A stretch of 64,000 nt of DNA, taken from positions 310,001 to 374,000 of the forward strand of contig NZ_WEGI01000008.1 of NCBI RefSeq assembly GCF_009604425.1. The letters are read 5' to 3'. The position numbers and the translations under genes are program-made. The number at the start of each line of letters is the position of its first letter. The stretch's first letter is position 1. The notes beneath the pieces are model-generated. The model saw only the letters and a list, made by a program, of their open reading frames with translations, did no database searches and was not told the origin of the DNA. Shown piece by piece: positions 34,402-42,735 of this stretch. The stretch comes from Nocardia aurantia (lineage in GTDB: Bacteria > Actinomycetota > Actinomycetes > Mycobacteriales > Mycobacteriaceae).

Positions 34402-35340
34402 CTACACCGGCGGGGCCACGAACAGCCCGCGGTCCGGGTCGTTGAACGACCGGGAAGCGACGAATTCGTTCATCTCGTTCGCGGTGCCCCACTGGTCGGA
34501 CACCTCCGGCCGGGAGAAGTCGTACAGGTGCGGGTGCCAGCTGTCCTCATCGATCAGCTCCAGCTCGGTGGTGTATTCGACGGTGTTGCCGTGCGGATCG
34601 AGGAAGTAGCTGAATGTGTTGTTACCGGCCAGATGCCGTCCGGGGCCCCAGATCTTCTCCACCCCGCCGCGCAGCATCCGGCCGGTGCCGCGCAGGTACT
34701 CATCGATCCCGCGCAGCTCGAACGAGGCGTGGTGCAGCGAGGCGTGCGGGCCGCGCGCGATCGCGAGGCTGTGGTGCCAGCGGTTGATCCGCAGGAAGTA
34801 CATCATTTCCCCCATGCGGGGATGCATCAGGATGTCCGACAGCCGGAAGCCGAGATGCCGTTCGTAGAACGCCCGGGTCTGTTCCGGCGCGGCCGAATTG
34901 ATCACCACGTGCGACAGCCGCACCGGAATCGACTCGCCCGCTTCGATTCTGCGATGAGCGCGGACCGCCACGTCGGCACTGACCTCGACGGTGCGGCCCT
35001 CGTTGTCGAAGAAACGGAAACCGTAACCGCCGCCCGGGGTGTCGAGCGTGCCGGGCTCGCTGACGAGCCGGACATCGTCGGCCGCCAGCCGGGTGGCCAG
35101 GGCGTCCACATCGGCGGGGGTGGCCGCGCCGAAGGCGATCAGGTCGATCCGTTTGTCCTCGGCCCGGCGCAGCCGGATCACGTACTGCTCCGGTGAGCCC
35201 TCGGCGGCCAGGAAGGCCAGCCCGCTGTCGGTGTGTTCGGTGGTGAGACCCCAAGTGCCGGTGAAGAATTCCTGTTGCCGGGCCAGGTCGGGCACGGCCA
35301 GGTCCAGGTGGCGCAGATGGGTGATCGGACGATCGGTCAT
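34402..35340 (-). CDS. Two-domain type I extradiol ring-cleavage dioxygenase
   Basis: 312 residues, two VOC modules. The catalytic C-terminal domain has the 2-His-1-carboxylate iron (or manganese) site: His in RLSHVVINS, His in SLHHASFEL and Glu in NTVEYTTE. The family helix HPRMGEMMYFLR and the final aromatic residues are also seen. These enzymes cleave catechol-like rings next to the hydroxyls with O2. Position directly after an FAD monooxygenase, which would make the diol, fits. The ATG at 35340 follows AGGAAG. 20 bp separate it from the monooxygenase stop. Confidence 0.93.
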   Translation of the reverse strand: MTDRPITHLRHLDLAVPDLARQQEFFTGTWGLTTEHTDSGLAFLAAEGSPEQYVIRLRRAEDKRIDLIAFGAATPADVDALATRLAADDVRLVSEPGTLDTPGGGYGFRFFDNEGRTVEVSADVAVRAHRRIEAGESIPVRLSHVVINSAAPEQTRAFYERHLGFRLSDILMHPRMGEMMYFLRINRWHHSLAIARGPHASLHHASFELRGIDEYLRGTGRMLRGGVEKIWGPGRHLAGNNTFSYFLDPHGNTVEYTTELELIDEDSWHPHLYDFSRPEVSDQWGTANEMNEFVASRSFNDPDRGLFVAPPV

Positions 35341-35360
35341 GATGGTCTTCCTTCGGAGGA

Positions 35361-36491
35361 TCAGGACGGGTGGGCGACCAGGGCGGCGACGCCGCCCATC
35401 AGGCCGGGCACGTCGCCGGGTTCGTGGTCGAGCAGCCAGCGGCCGAGTTGGTTGGAGGCGTCCACCACCGCCTTGGCGCGGACGTAGCGGCGGGCGGTGT
35501 AGGCGGACCACAGCCGTTCGTCGAGGACATCGGCGTGCAGCAGCAGTTCGGCGAGCACGGCGGCGTCCTCCAGCGCCTGCGCCGCGCCCTGGGCGAGGGT
35601 CGGCGGGCAGGAGTGGGCGGCGTCGCCGACCAGTGCGACCCGGCCGCGATGCCACGGCGGCGCGAGCACGTGGGTCTCGAATCTGGTGTAGTGCACCCGA
35701 TCCGGATCGTCGAGCGTCTCACGGATGTCGTCCCACGGACCGTGGTAGGCGGCCGCCAGCTCGCGCATCGTGTCCAGCCGCTGCGCGGCGGTCAGTCCGC
35801 TGCGGTCGCGCACGGGCTCGACGATGTACGCGTACAGCGAGTTCTCGCCGGTCGGGCAGTAGCCGGCGATGTAGGAGGGCCCGCCGTAGAACAGGTCGGT
35901 GCGGGTCACCGACGCCGGTCGCGGCCCGAAGGCGCGCCAGATGGCCATCCCGGTCTCCCCGGTCTCCAGGTCGATACCGATCTGCCGCCGGGTCGCCGAA
36001 CGGATGCCGTCGGCGCCGATCACCAGCTCGTAGCGGCCGGTGGCGCCGCTGTCGAAGGTGACGTCGACACCGTCGCCGTCCTGGGCGAGCGCGGTCGTCG
36101 TGGTGCCGAAGCGGACGGTGACCCCGGCCCGCGCGGCGCGCTCGTGCAGAATCGCGGCCAGCGCGGGCCGCGGCATCCCCACGGTGGCGGGCAGTTCCGG
36201 TCCGCCGGTCCGCAGGTCGGGCAGTTCCACCAGCAGGGTGCCGGCCGGATCCGGGGCGCGCAGGCCCAGGCTGTCGAACGAATATCCCTCGGCGGCAACC
36301 TGTTCCCACACACCGAGGCGGCGTAGTTCACGCAAAGCGTTGCCCTGCAAGGTGATCCCGGATCCGATGGCGGAGATGTCGAGCTTGGCCTCGACGAGAT
36401 CGACCGCGATGCCGCCGTCGGCGAGCGCGATCGCGGCCGCTGTCCCGGCGATGCCGCCGCCGACGACCAGGACGTTGTGCACGGCTGTCAC
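35361..36491 (-). CDS. FAD-dependent aromatic-ring monooxygenase
   Basis: 376 residues, PHBH-like single-component flavin hydroxylase. Rossmann motif VVGGGIAGTAAAIAL, the DG motif VIGADGIRS and the GD motif ALVGDAAHSCPPTLAQGAAQALEDA are complete. It would hydroxylate a phenolic or heteroaromatic ring with NAD(P)H and O2, making the substrate of the next enzyme. The GTG at 36491 follows GGGAG by 6 bp. It is first in the minus operon and divergent from the LysR gene, whose product probably controls this promoter. Confidence 0.93.
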   Translation of the reverse strand: MTAVHNVLVVGGGIAGTAAAIALADGGIAVDLVEAKLDISAIGSGITLQGNALRELRRLGVWEQVAAEGYSFDSLGLRAPDPAGTLLVELPDLRTGGPELPATVGMPRPALAAILHERAARAGVTVRFGTTTTALAQDGDGVDVTFDSGATGRYELVIGADGIRSATRRQIGIDLETGETGMAIWRAFGPRPASVTRTDLFYGGPSYIAGYCPTGENSLYAYIVEPVRDRSGLTAAQRLDTMRELAAAYHGPWDDIRETLDDPDRVHYTRFETHVLAPPWHRGRVALVGDAAHSCPPTLAQGAAQALEDAAVLAELLLHADVLDERLWSAYTARRYVRAKAVVDASNQLGRWLLDHEPGDVPGLMGGVAALVAHPS

Positions 36492-36609
36492 TGGGGACTC
36501 CCTTGTCCGATGAAGCGATGAGACGTGGAACACTCTTCCGGAGGCAGAACCATCAGGGAAGCTGAAATCGTTTATGCACGACATCTGTCTCATGGATATG
36601 CTGTGGCGT

Positions 36610-37536
36610 GTGAACCTGACCCGTCTGGACCTGAATCTGCTGGTGGCGCTGGACGCGCTGCTGGAGCAGCGCAGCGTCACCCGCGCCGCCGACCAGATGG
36701 GCCTGAGTCAGCCCGCGGTCTCCGCGCAGCTGGCCCGGCTGCGCCGGCACTTCCGCGACGATCTGCTCACCCGGGTCGGCAACCAGTACCGGCTCACGCC
36801 GCTGGCGGTGCAGCTCAAGGATCGGGTGCGGGTGGTGCTGTCCGGGGTCGAGCGGGTGTTCGCGGCCGAGCCGGATTTCGATCCGGCGTCGGCCACGCGC
36901 GAATTCTCGCTGGTGGTCAGCGATTACAGCGTCGCGGTGCTGGGCGCCGCGATCAGCGAGCTGTTCGCCGCGGAGGCGCCGGGCTGCCGGCTGCGGTTGT
37001 CGGCGAACACCCCGCGGATGATCGACAGCATCGATCAGGTGCTCGTCACGACCGATCTGCTGCTGATGCCGCACGGTTTCCTCGACAACCTGTCGTATCA
37101 GGACCTGTACCGCGACGAATGGGTCTGCCTGGTCGCGTCCGGCAACGACGAGGTCGGCGCCGAACTGACCGTCCGGCAGCTGGAGACCATGCCGTGGGTC
37201 GCCACCTACTACAGCCCCACCGCCTCCACGCCCGCGGCCCGGCAGATGCGGATGCTCGGCATCCAGCCGCACGTGCAGGTGGTCACCGAGAACTTCCTCA
37301 CCGTGCCGGGCCTGGTCGCGGGCTCGAAACGGGTGGCGTTGTATCAGCGCCTGCTGGCCGACCGGGTCCCCGCGGAACTGGGGGTCCGCGCGCTGCCGTG
37401 CCCGTTCGCCGCCGGTCCGCTGCTGGAGGCCATGTGGTGGCATCCGATCCACGACGACGACCCCGAGCACCGTTATCTGCGCGATCTGGTCACCCGCGCC
37501 GTGACGAGCCTCGGCCTGCCGGCCGGCGGGGCGTGA
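36610..37536 (+). CDS. LysR-family activator (NodD/NahR-like) of the catabolic island
   Basis: 308 residues from the GTG at 36610 (VNLTRLDLNLLVALDALLE). The N-terminal winged helix includes RSVTRAADQMGLSQPAVSAQLARLR; the effector domain follows with MIDSIDQVL and ATYYSPTASTP. Upstream in-frame starts at 36574, 36592 and 36598 would add up to 12 residues. Divergence from the monooxygenase gene is the classic LysR layout, and the NodD/NahR-like subgroup often responds to aromatic ligands. The shared region of about 120 bp contains AT-rich steps but no unambiguous T-N11-A box. Confidence 0.92.
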   Translation: MNLTRLDLNLLVALDALLEQRSVTRAADQMGLSQPAVSAQLARLRRHFRDDLLTRVGNQYRLTPLAVQLKDRVRVVLSGVERVFAAEPDFDPASATREFSLVVSDYSVAVLGAAISELFAAEAPGCRLRLSANTPRMIDSIDQVLVTTDLLLMPHGFLDNLSYQDLYRDEWVCLVASGNDEVGAELTVRQLETMPWVATYYSPTASTPAARQMRMLGIQPHVQVVTENFLTVPGLVAGSKRVALYQRLLADRVPAELGVRALPCPFAAGPLLEAMWWHPIHDDDPEHRYLRDLVTRAVTSLGLPAGGA

Positions 37537-37569
37537 GAAGGCCGCGCCCGCGGCCTATTTCACCGCGGC

Positions 37570-38538
37570 CTATTTCACCGCCACCGGATTGACCGGGGAG
37601 CCGACGGCGCCGGTGATCGGCAACGGCGCGGCGGTGAGCCAGAATTCGTAGCGGCCGTCGGCGGCGCAATCGGCCGCCAGTGCGTCCAGGTCCCACATCT
37701 CGCCGATGAGCAGGCCGATGTGCGGGATCGCCACCTGGTGCAGGGGCTGGAAGGCGTCGTCGAATTCGTTGGGGCGCACCTCGAATCCCCACGTGTCGGT
37801 CGCGATCGCCGCGATCTCGCTGTCGCGCAACCACTGTGCGGTGGTGAACGACAACCCGGGCGCCGCCCCGCCGGCGTACTCGCCCCAGCCCTCGCGCCGG
37901 ACCCGGGTCAGCTGACCGGTCCGTACGGTGACGATGTCGCCGCGGCCGACGGTCACCCCGTGCGCCGCGGCGGTGGTGAGCAGATGGTCGGTGGTCACGG
38001 CGAAACCGTCCGGCAGTTCCCCGTTCTCGCCGATCACCGCGCCGACGTCGAGCAGGACGCCGCGGCCGGCCACGTGCGGGGCCATGTGCTCGATACCGGT
38101 CACCAGATCGCCGTCGGAGGTGACCGTCTTCGCGGCGTCGCGGCCGTTGTAGGCGCGGCCGTGGTCGAAGATGTGGCCCAGCCCGTCCCATTGCGTCGAG
38201 CACTGCAACGGCATCGCGATCACGTCGTCGGCGCCGCCGATACCGTGCGGGAATCCCTGATTGCCCGCGGCGGCATCGGTTCCGGTGTCGAGCATGGTGT
38301 GCACCGGATTGGTGCGCCGCCGCCAGCCCTTCTGCGGGCCGTTCATGTCGAACGACTGCGACAGGGAGAAGCTCACGCCGCGCTGGATGAGAGTCGCTGC
38401 GGCACGGCGGGTTTCGGGGGTCAGGTGGTTGAGGGTGCCGAGCACGTCGGCGGCGCCCCAGCGGTCCCAGTTGGAACAGAGTCGCGCGGCGCGGGCGATG
38501 CTGCCCTCGGGGTCGGTGCGGTCGATCGAGACGGTCAT
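37570..38538 (-). CDS. Cyclase-family (PF04199, kynurenine-formamidase-like) hydrolase
   Basis: 322 residues. The metal-site region reads CSTQWDGLGHIFDHGRAYNG, a variant of the HxGTHxDxP-type motif, and the C-terminal part has PHIGLLIGEMWDLDALA. Members hydrolyse amides, lactams or cyclic intermediates (formylkynurenine, isatin), using Mn or Zn. Here it probably hydrolyses a product of ring opening. It is 34 bp after the FAH-family gene. A tandem 15-bp repeat (GCGGCCTATTTCACC type) duplicates the stop-codon region at about 37553-37580. It converges on the LysR gene. Confidence 0.85.
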   Translation of the reverse strand: MTVSIDRTDPEGSIARAARLCSNWDRWGAADVLGTLNHLTPETRRAAATLIQRGVSFSLSQSFDMNGPQKGWRRRTNPVHTMLDTGTDAAAGNQGFPHGIGGADDVIAMPLQCSTQWDGLGHIFDHGRAYNGRDAAKTVTSDGDLVTGIEHMAPHVAGRGVLLDVGAVIGENGELPDGFAVTTDHLLTTAAAHGVTVGRGDIVTVRTGQLTRVRREGWGEYAGGAAPGLSFTTAQWLRDSEIAAIATDTWGFEVRPNEFDDAFQPLHQVAIPHIGLLIGEMWDLDALAADCAADGRYEFWLTAAPLPITGAVGSPVNPVAVK

Positions 38539-38572
38539 GACGAACTTCCGGGAGTAGGGAGGCGGTCGGCCC

Positions 38573-39517
38573 TCACGGCCGCCGCCACGGGCTGATCTCG
38601 TGCGCCGGCGGCCCCGCGACGATCCGGTTGCGCGTCTCCCCGAGGATGTCCACGGTGGTGACCACCTCGTCGCCCGGCTGGAGGGGAGCGTGGAAGCCGT
38701 CGCCGTGCCGCCCCCACATCTCGGCCAGGCAGCCGCCCTGACAGGTGCCCGAGCCGAGCAGGTCACCGGGCCGGATCCAGGTGGCGCGGGAGGCGTAGGC
38801 GGCCAGCGCCTCGAAGCTCCACGCCATGTTGTGCAGCGAATCCTCGCCCAGCACAACGCCGTTCACCGACACTCGCATACGCAGGTCGTAGGACGGCCCG
38901 GACCGGCGGGGCTCGAGTTCGTCCGCGGTGACGAACAGCGAGCCGAGCGCGGTCGCGGTGTCCTTGCCCTTGGCCGGGCCCAATCGCAGTCGCATCTCGT
39001 GGAATTGGACATCGCGCGCCGAATAGTCGTTCAGGATCACGAATCCCGCGATGTGCGCGGCGGCCTCCTCGACGCTCAGATCCCGGCCCGCGCGGCCCAC
39101 GACGGCGGCGACCTCGAGTTCGTAGTCGAACCGGCGGCAGTGCGGCGGGATCGGCACGTCGTCGTACGGGCCGGTCACCGCATAGGGATTGGAGAAGTAG
39201 AAGGTGGGGATCTCCCAGAACTCCGGGGGGATGCCGGCCGCGGGATCGGTATTGCGCACGATGCCCGCGGTGTGCTCCGGAAAGGTCGAGAAGTCCCGGA
39301 TCGTGGGCGGTTGCAGGGGCGCCAGCAAACGAGCGGCATCCGGTTCGGTGACCGTGCGGCGGGTCCGCAGCGCCTGATCGGCCAGTGTCGTGAGCCGGCC
39401 GTCGTGGGCCAGTAATTCGGGCAGGTCCGCGGTGGTGGGCAGATCCACCAGCGCGCCGGCGTCGTCCAGTACGGCGAGCCGGGGACCCTCGGCGGTCGAA
39501 CGCCGGGCAAACCTCAT
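38573..39517 (-). CDS. Fumarylacetoacetate-hydrolase-family protein
   Basis: 314 residues. The FAH core has the metal ligands in RFDYELEVAAVV (two Glu) and VILNDYSARDVQ (Asp), with the SFEALAAYASRATWIRPGDLLGSGTCQGG segment. FAH-type enzymes hydrolyse acylpyruvates or hydrate/decarboxylate muconate-type products of extradiol pathways. In this island it would act after the dioxygenase. AAGGAGG lies 6 bp before the ATG at 39517. It is first in a two-gene operon with the cyclase-family gene and divergent from the SnoaL gene. Confidence 0.92.
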   Translation of the reverse strand: MRFARRSTAEGPRLAVLDDAGALVDLPTTADLPELLAHDGRLTTLADQALRTRRTVTEPDAARLLAPLQPPTIRDFSTFPEHTAGIVRNTDPAAGIPPEFWEIPTFYFSNPYAVTGPYDDVPIPPHCRRFDYELEVAAVVGRAGRDLSVEEAAAHIAGFVILNDYSARDVQFHEMRLRLGPAKGKDTATALGSLFVTADELEPRRSGPSYDLRMRVSVNGVVLGEDSLHNMAWSFEALAAYASRATWIRPGDLLGSGTCQGGCLAEMWGRHGDGFHAPLQPGDEVVTTVDILGETRNRIVAGPPAHEISPWRRP

Positions 39518-39680
39518 GGCGACCTCCTTGTCGGTTCTCGGCTCGATGCTAGGGAGGCGCCGGTCACAGCGGAAGTCGATATCCGTGCTAGTTGGTATAA
39601 ATCTCGTCGATACCTGTCACGTTTCCGCTCCGGCGAGCGTCTCATGGGCGATCCGCCGATACGAGAACGAGGAGCAGCGC

Positions 39681-40115
39681 ATGCCGTCCACCCTGGAGAC
39701 GACGAACAAGGAACTCTTCGCCCGCTTCCACCGGGCCGTCAACACCGGTGATCCGGACGTGATCACCGCGGCGATCGACGAACTCGTCGATCCCGACGTG
39801 GAACTGCACACCTCGCTACCGGTTCCCGAACCGGGTGTGCGCGCGTTCCACTACGTCTGGACCCTGCTGTTGCGGGCATATCCGGACATCCAGGTCCACA
39901 TTCAGGACCTGATCGCCGAGGACGACAAGGTCGTCGCCCGGTCGGTGGTCACCGGTACCCATCGCGGCGAATACCTCGGCCAGGCGCCGACCGGCCGCAC
40001 GGTCACCTACAACGAGATCTTCATCGCCCGCATCGCCGACGGCCGGATCGTCGAGACCTGGGGCGTCGTCGACGTCCTCGCCCAGTTGCGGCAACTCGGC
40101 GCGATCACGCTGTAG
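39681..40115 (+). CDS. SnoaL-like ester-cyclase-type protein
   Basis: 144 residues. SnoaL/NTF2-like pattern: NKELFARFHRAVNTGDPDVI near the start, LLRAYPDIQVHIQDLIAEDDKVVARSVVTGTHRGEY in the middle and RIADGRIVETWGVVD at the end. Family members are aldol cyclases or simply ligand-binding cones; function is not predictable. GAGGAG lies about 9 bp before the ATG. It is divergent from the FAH gene with 163 bp between, and may respond to the same signals, though it is not an obvious pathway enzyme. Confidence 0.85.
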   Translation: MPSTLETTNKELFARFHRAVNTGDPDVITAAIDELVDPDVELHTSLPVPEPGVRAFHYVWTLLLRAYPDIQVHIQDLIAEDDKVVARSVVTGTHRGEYLGQAPTGRTVTYNEIFIARIADGRIVETWGVVDVLAQLRQLGAITL

Positions 40116-40162
40116 TCGCGGGGGAGCGTCCGGAGCGATTCGGCGGCTCCCCTTGCGCCACG

Positions 40163-40184
40163 AATAGTAAGCGCGCATACTATT
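40163..40184. promoter_or_regulatory. MarR-type operator before the SRPBCC/EVE/MarR operon
   Basis: AATAGTA-N8-TACTATT, a perfect 7-bp inverted repeat, ends 3 bp before the first start codon. AT-rich arms in a GC-rich genome and overlap with the promoter suit MarR autorepression. Confidence 0.75.
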
Positions 40185-40187
40185 TCC

Positions 40188-40628
40188 ATGACGCAGATCG
40201 CCGAAGCCACCGCAGTCTCGACCGCCGCACCCGCGGCCTTCTTCGCCACCTGGGCCGACATGGCCGCCTGGCCGGAATGGAACGCCGACACCGAATGGGT
40301 CCGGCTCGACGGGCCGTTCGTGGCGGGCGCCACCGGCACCCTCAAACCCGCGGGCGGGCCGAAGGTGTCGTTCGTGGTCGCCACGCTGACCGATACCGAG
40401 TTCGTGGACGTCTCCAGGCTGCCGGGCGCGCGGCTCACCTTCGCGCACCGAGTCGAGGTGACCGGCGCGGGCACCGAGGTGTCGGTGACGATCTCGATGA
40501 CCGGTCCGCTGCGCCGGCTCTGGGCGAAGGTGATGGGCGCCGGCCTGGCGGCGAGCGTCGGCCGCGACCTCGAGGCGCTCGTGCGCACCGCCGAAAGCCG
40601 TTTCGCCGCAAGCCCGGCACGGGCTTGA
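40188..40628 (+). CDS. SRPBCC (polyketide cyclase/dehydrase fold) protein
   Basis: 146 residues. Helix-grip pattern: TAAPAAFFATWADMAAWPEWNADTEWV, GTLKPAGGPKVSFVV, LTFAHRVEVTGAGTEVSVTI and a long amphipathic C-terminal helix. Usual for ligand-binding cytoplasmic proteins; ligand unknown. First gene of a three-gene operon controlled by the operator at 40163-40184; the start is only 3 bp past the palindrome, suggesting leaderless translation or repression that blocks it. A 28-bp gap leads to the EVE gene. Confidence 0.88.
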   Translation: MTQIAEATAVSTAAPAAFFATWADMAAWPEWNADTEWVRLDGPFVAGATGTLKPAGGPKVSFVVATLTDTEFVDVSRLPGARLTFAHRVEVTGAGTEVSVTISMTGPLRRLWAKVMGAGLAASVGRDLEALVRTAESRFAASPARA

Positions 40629-40656
40629 TCGGTCCCGCGCAGACAGGAGATTTCCC

Positions 40657-41079
40657 ATGACCCGCTATTGGCTGGCCGTCGTTTCCCGCGACCATGTCCG
40701 CCGCGCCGTGGAACTCGGTATCGCACAGGCGAATCACGGTAAGCGCGCGGCGGTCGAGCGGATGGCCGCCGGTGACGGCCTGGTGTTCTACTCGCCACGA
40801 ACCGGTATGCGTGCGGGAGCGCAGATCCGCGCGTTCACCGCGCTGGGCACGATCGGCGAGGCCGAGCCGTGGCAGGCCGACGACCAGGGCGGCGGCTTCC
40901 GGCCCTGGCGCCGATCGGTCACGTATCATGATGCGGCACAGGAGGTCCCGATCGACGAGCTCCGTGCCGAACTGGAGCTGACCGCCGTGCCGAACTGGGG
41001 AATGATCCTGCGCCGCGGCCTGATCGAGCTCGGCGAGCACGACTTCGCCGTGGTCGAGCGGGCCATGGTGGGCGAATGA
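40657..41079 (+). CDS. EVE-domain protein (UPF0310-like)
   Basis: 140 residues: MTRYWLAVVSRDHVRRAVELGIAQANHGKR and the EVE core GDGLVFYSPR followed by FTALGTIGEAEP and FRPWRRSVTYHDAAQEVPIDELR. EVE domains belong to the PUA-like class and are thought to bind modified nucleic-acid bases; stand-alone members are often next to MarR-like regulators. GAGATTTCCC precedes the start. Its stop overlaps the MarR start by 4 bp (ATGA), so both are co-translated. Confidence 0.88.
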   Translation: MTRYWLAVVSRDHVRRAVELGIAQANHGKRAAVERMAAGDGLVFYSPRTGMRAGAQIRAFTALGTIGEAEPWQADDQGGGFRPWRRSVTYHDAAQEVPIDELRAELELTAVPNWGMILRRGLIELGEHDFAVVERAMVGE

Positions 41080-41564
41080 CGGATCCGGGCGGTCTGCGAA
41101 CCGAATTCGACAGCGCCGACGACAGTCCGGGCCTGCTGCTGTGGCAGGTGACCAATCGCTGGCAGGCGGCGCAGCGCGCGGCGCTCGCGCCGTTCGGGCT
41201 CACGCACGTGCAGTTCGTGCTGCTCGCCTCCCTCACCTACCTGACCGCGGCCGCCGGCGCCGACCACGTCCAGCAGCGCGACCTCGCCGAGTACGCCGCC
41301 ACCGACCCCATGATGACCTCGCAGGTCCTGCGCGCCCTCGAACAGAAGGGCCTGATCGAGCGCCGCGACCATCCCGCCGACCGCCGCGCCAAATCGCTGG
41401 TCCCGACCGAAAGTGGTGTGGCCCTGGCGAATCGGGCGATTGTCGCCGTGGAGTCCTGCGACCGCGACTTCTTCGCCCCACTCGGCGGCCGCACCCGCGA
41501 ATTCGCCGCCGCCCTGCTCCGGCTGCGCGACCGCGGCCCCGGGACGAATCCGGGCGGCGCGTAG
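41076..41564 (+). CDS. MarR-family regulator
   Basis: 162 residues. Winged helix with LTHVQFVLLASLTYL, QRDLAEYAATDPMMTSQVLRALEQKGLIERRDHPADRRAKSLVPTESG, the DxRxK wing typical of MarR. Single cysteine near the C-terminus (VESCDRDF) is not in a known sensing position. Last gene of the SRPBCC/EVE operon and the probable ligand of the palindrome at 40163-40184. Confidence 0.92.
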   Translation: MTDPGGLRTEFDSADDSPGLLLWQVTNRWQAAQRAALAPFGLTHVQFVLLASLTYLTAAAGADHVQQRDLAEYAATDPMMTSQVLRALEQKGLIERRDHPADRRAKSLVPTESGVALANRAIVAVESCDRDFFAPLGGRTREFAAALLRLRDRGPGTNPGGA

Positions 41565-41686
41565 CCCAGCCGGTATCGGCCGCCGCGCGGCCCGATTCCG
41601 ATCGCGATACTCGGTGCGTGAGATGTCATTTATCGTTCACCGGCCGCGTCCCGGCGCGTCAGAAACGACGCCTACGTTCCGGGCTC

Positions 41687-42700
41687 ATGCGTGCTGTTGC
41701 GATCGACCGGCTCGGCACCCGGGTTGTGGTCGAGGGACTGCGGCGCACGTACGGTGACGGCAGCGGGTTGCTGCCCACCGACCTGGTGATCGAGCCGGGG
41801 GAGTTCCTCTCCGTCCTGGGGCCGTCCGGCTGCGGTAAGTCCACGTTGCTGCGGCTGCTGGCGGGGCTGGATCGGCCACAGCGGGGGCGCATCCGGTTCG
41901 GGGACAGGGTCGTGTGCGATGTCGAGCGAGCAGTGTTCACACCGCCGCGGGAGCGCGGGCTCGGCATGGTGTTCCAGGATCTGGCGCTCTGGCCGCATCT
42001 CAGCGTGGCCGCCAACGTCGGCTTCCCGTTGCGGGTCGCGGGAGTGCCGTGGGCGGAGCTGGCGACCCGGGTCGCCGAGGTGCTGCGGCGCGTGGATCTC
42101 GATGCCGCGGCGGAGAAGATGCCGCATCAGCTCTCCGGCGGTCAGCAGCAGCGCGTCGCGATCGCCCGCGCGCTCGTGGCGCGGCCGAGTCTGTTGTTGC
42201 TCGACGAGCCGCTGTCCGCCCTGGACGCCGCCCTGCGTGAGCAGTTGCTCGGCGAAATTCGCTCGCTGGCAACCGAATCCGGTGTCACCACGGTGTTCGT
42301 CACGCACGACCGCGCCGAGGCGATGAGCGTGTCGGACCGGATCGTGGTGATGCGGGCCGGCCACATCCGGCAGCACGGCAGCCCGGAACAGCTCTATCAC
42401 GACCCGGCGGACGCGTTCGTCGCCGAATTCGTCGGCACCTTCAATCCGCTGCCCGCCGGCGGCGGTGTGCGGGCCGAACGGGTCCGGCTGATCGACGACG
42501 ACACCGGCCCTGCCGCCGATGAAGTGACACTCGACGCGATCGTGCGCGCCGCGGTGTTCACCGGCGGGACCTACCGGCTGCGGTGCGAGGTCGACGGGGC
42601 GCCGCGGCCCTGGGTCGTTCCGCATCCGCGCGCGCCGGATCCCGGCACCGAGGTCCGGCTCGCACTGCGCACCGCCGACGTCATCACCCTCGCCTCCTGA
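41687..42700 (+). CDS. ABC importer ATPase, FbpC/PhnT-like
   Basis: 337 residues. Walker A GPSGCGKST, Q-loop VFQDLALWPHL, signature LSGGQQQRVAIARAL, Walker B LLLLDEPLSALD and the switch His in VFVTHD. A TOBE-like C-terminal domain follows. The importer type is that of Fe(III), putrescine or 2-aminoethylphosphonate systems. The ATG at 41687 lacks a strong ribosome site; leaderless translation is possible. The solute-binding lipoprotein gene follows after 35 bp, then permease and phosphoesterase, all co-directional. Confidence 0.92.
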   Translation: MRAVAIDRLGTRVVVEGLRRTYGDGSGLLPTDLVIEPGEFLSVLGPSGCGKSTLLRLLAGLDRPQRGRIRFGDRVVCDVERAVFTPPRERGLGMVFQDLALWPHLSVAANVGFPLRVAGVPWAELATRVAEVLRRVDLDAAAEKMPHQLSGGQQQRVAIARALVARPSLLLLDEPLSALDAALREQLLGEIRSLATESGVTTVFVTHDRAEAMSVSDRIVVMRAGHIRQHGSPEQLYHDPADAFVAEFVGTFNPLPAGGGVRAERVRLIDDDTGPAADEVTLDAIVRAAVFTGGTYRLRCEVDGAPRPWVVPHPRAPDPGTEVRLALRTADVITLAS

Positions 42701-42735
42701 GCCGCGGTCGCGCCGCCCTTCGAAAGGAATTCCCG

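Noticed and set aside
37550..37585. Short tandem repeat at the cyclase stop codon as a recombination site
   Set aside because: Only two 15-bp copies that look like a simple local duplication around a stop; no att-like or integrase context.
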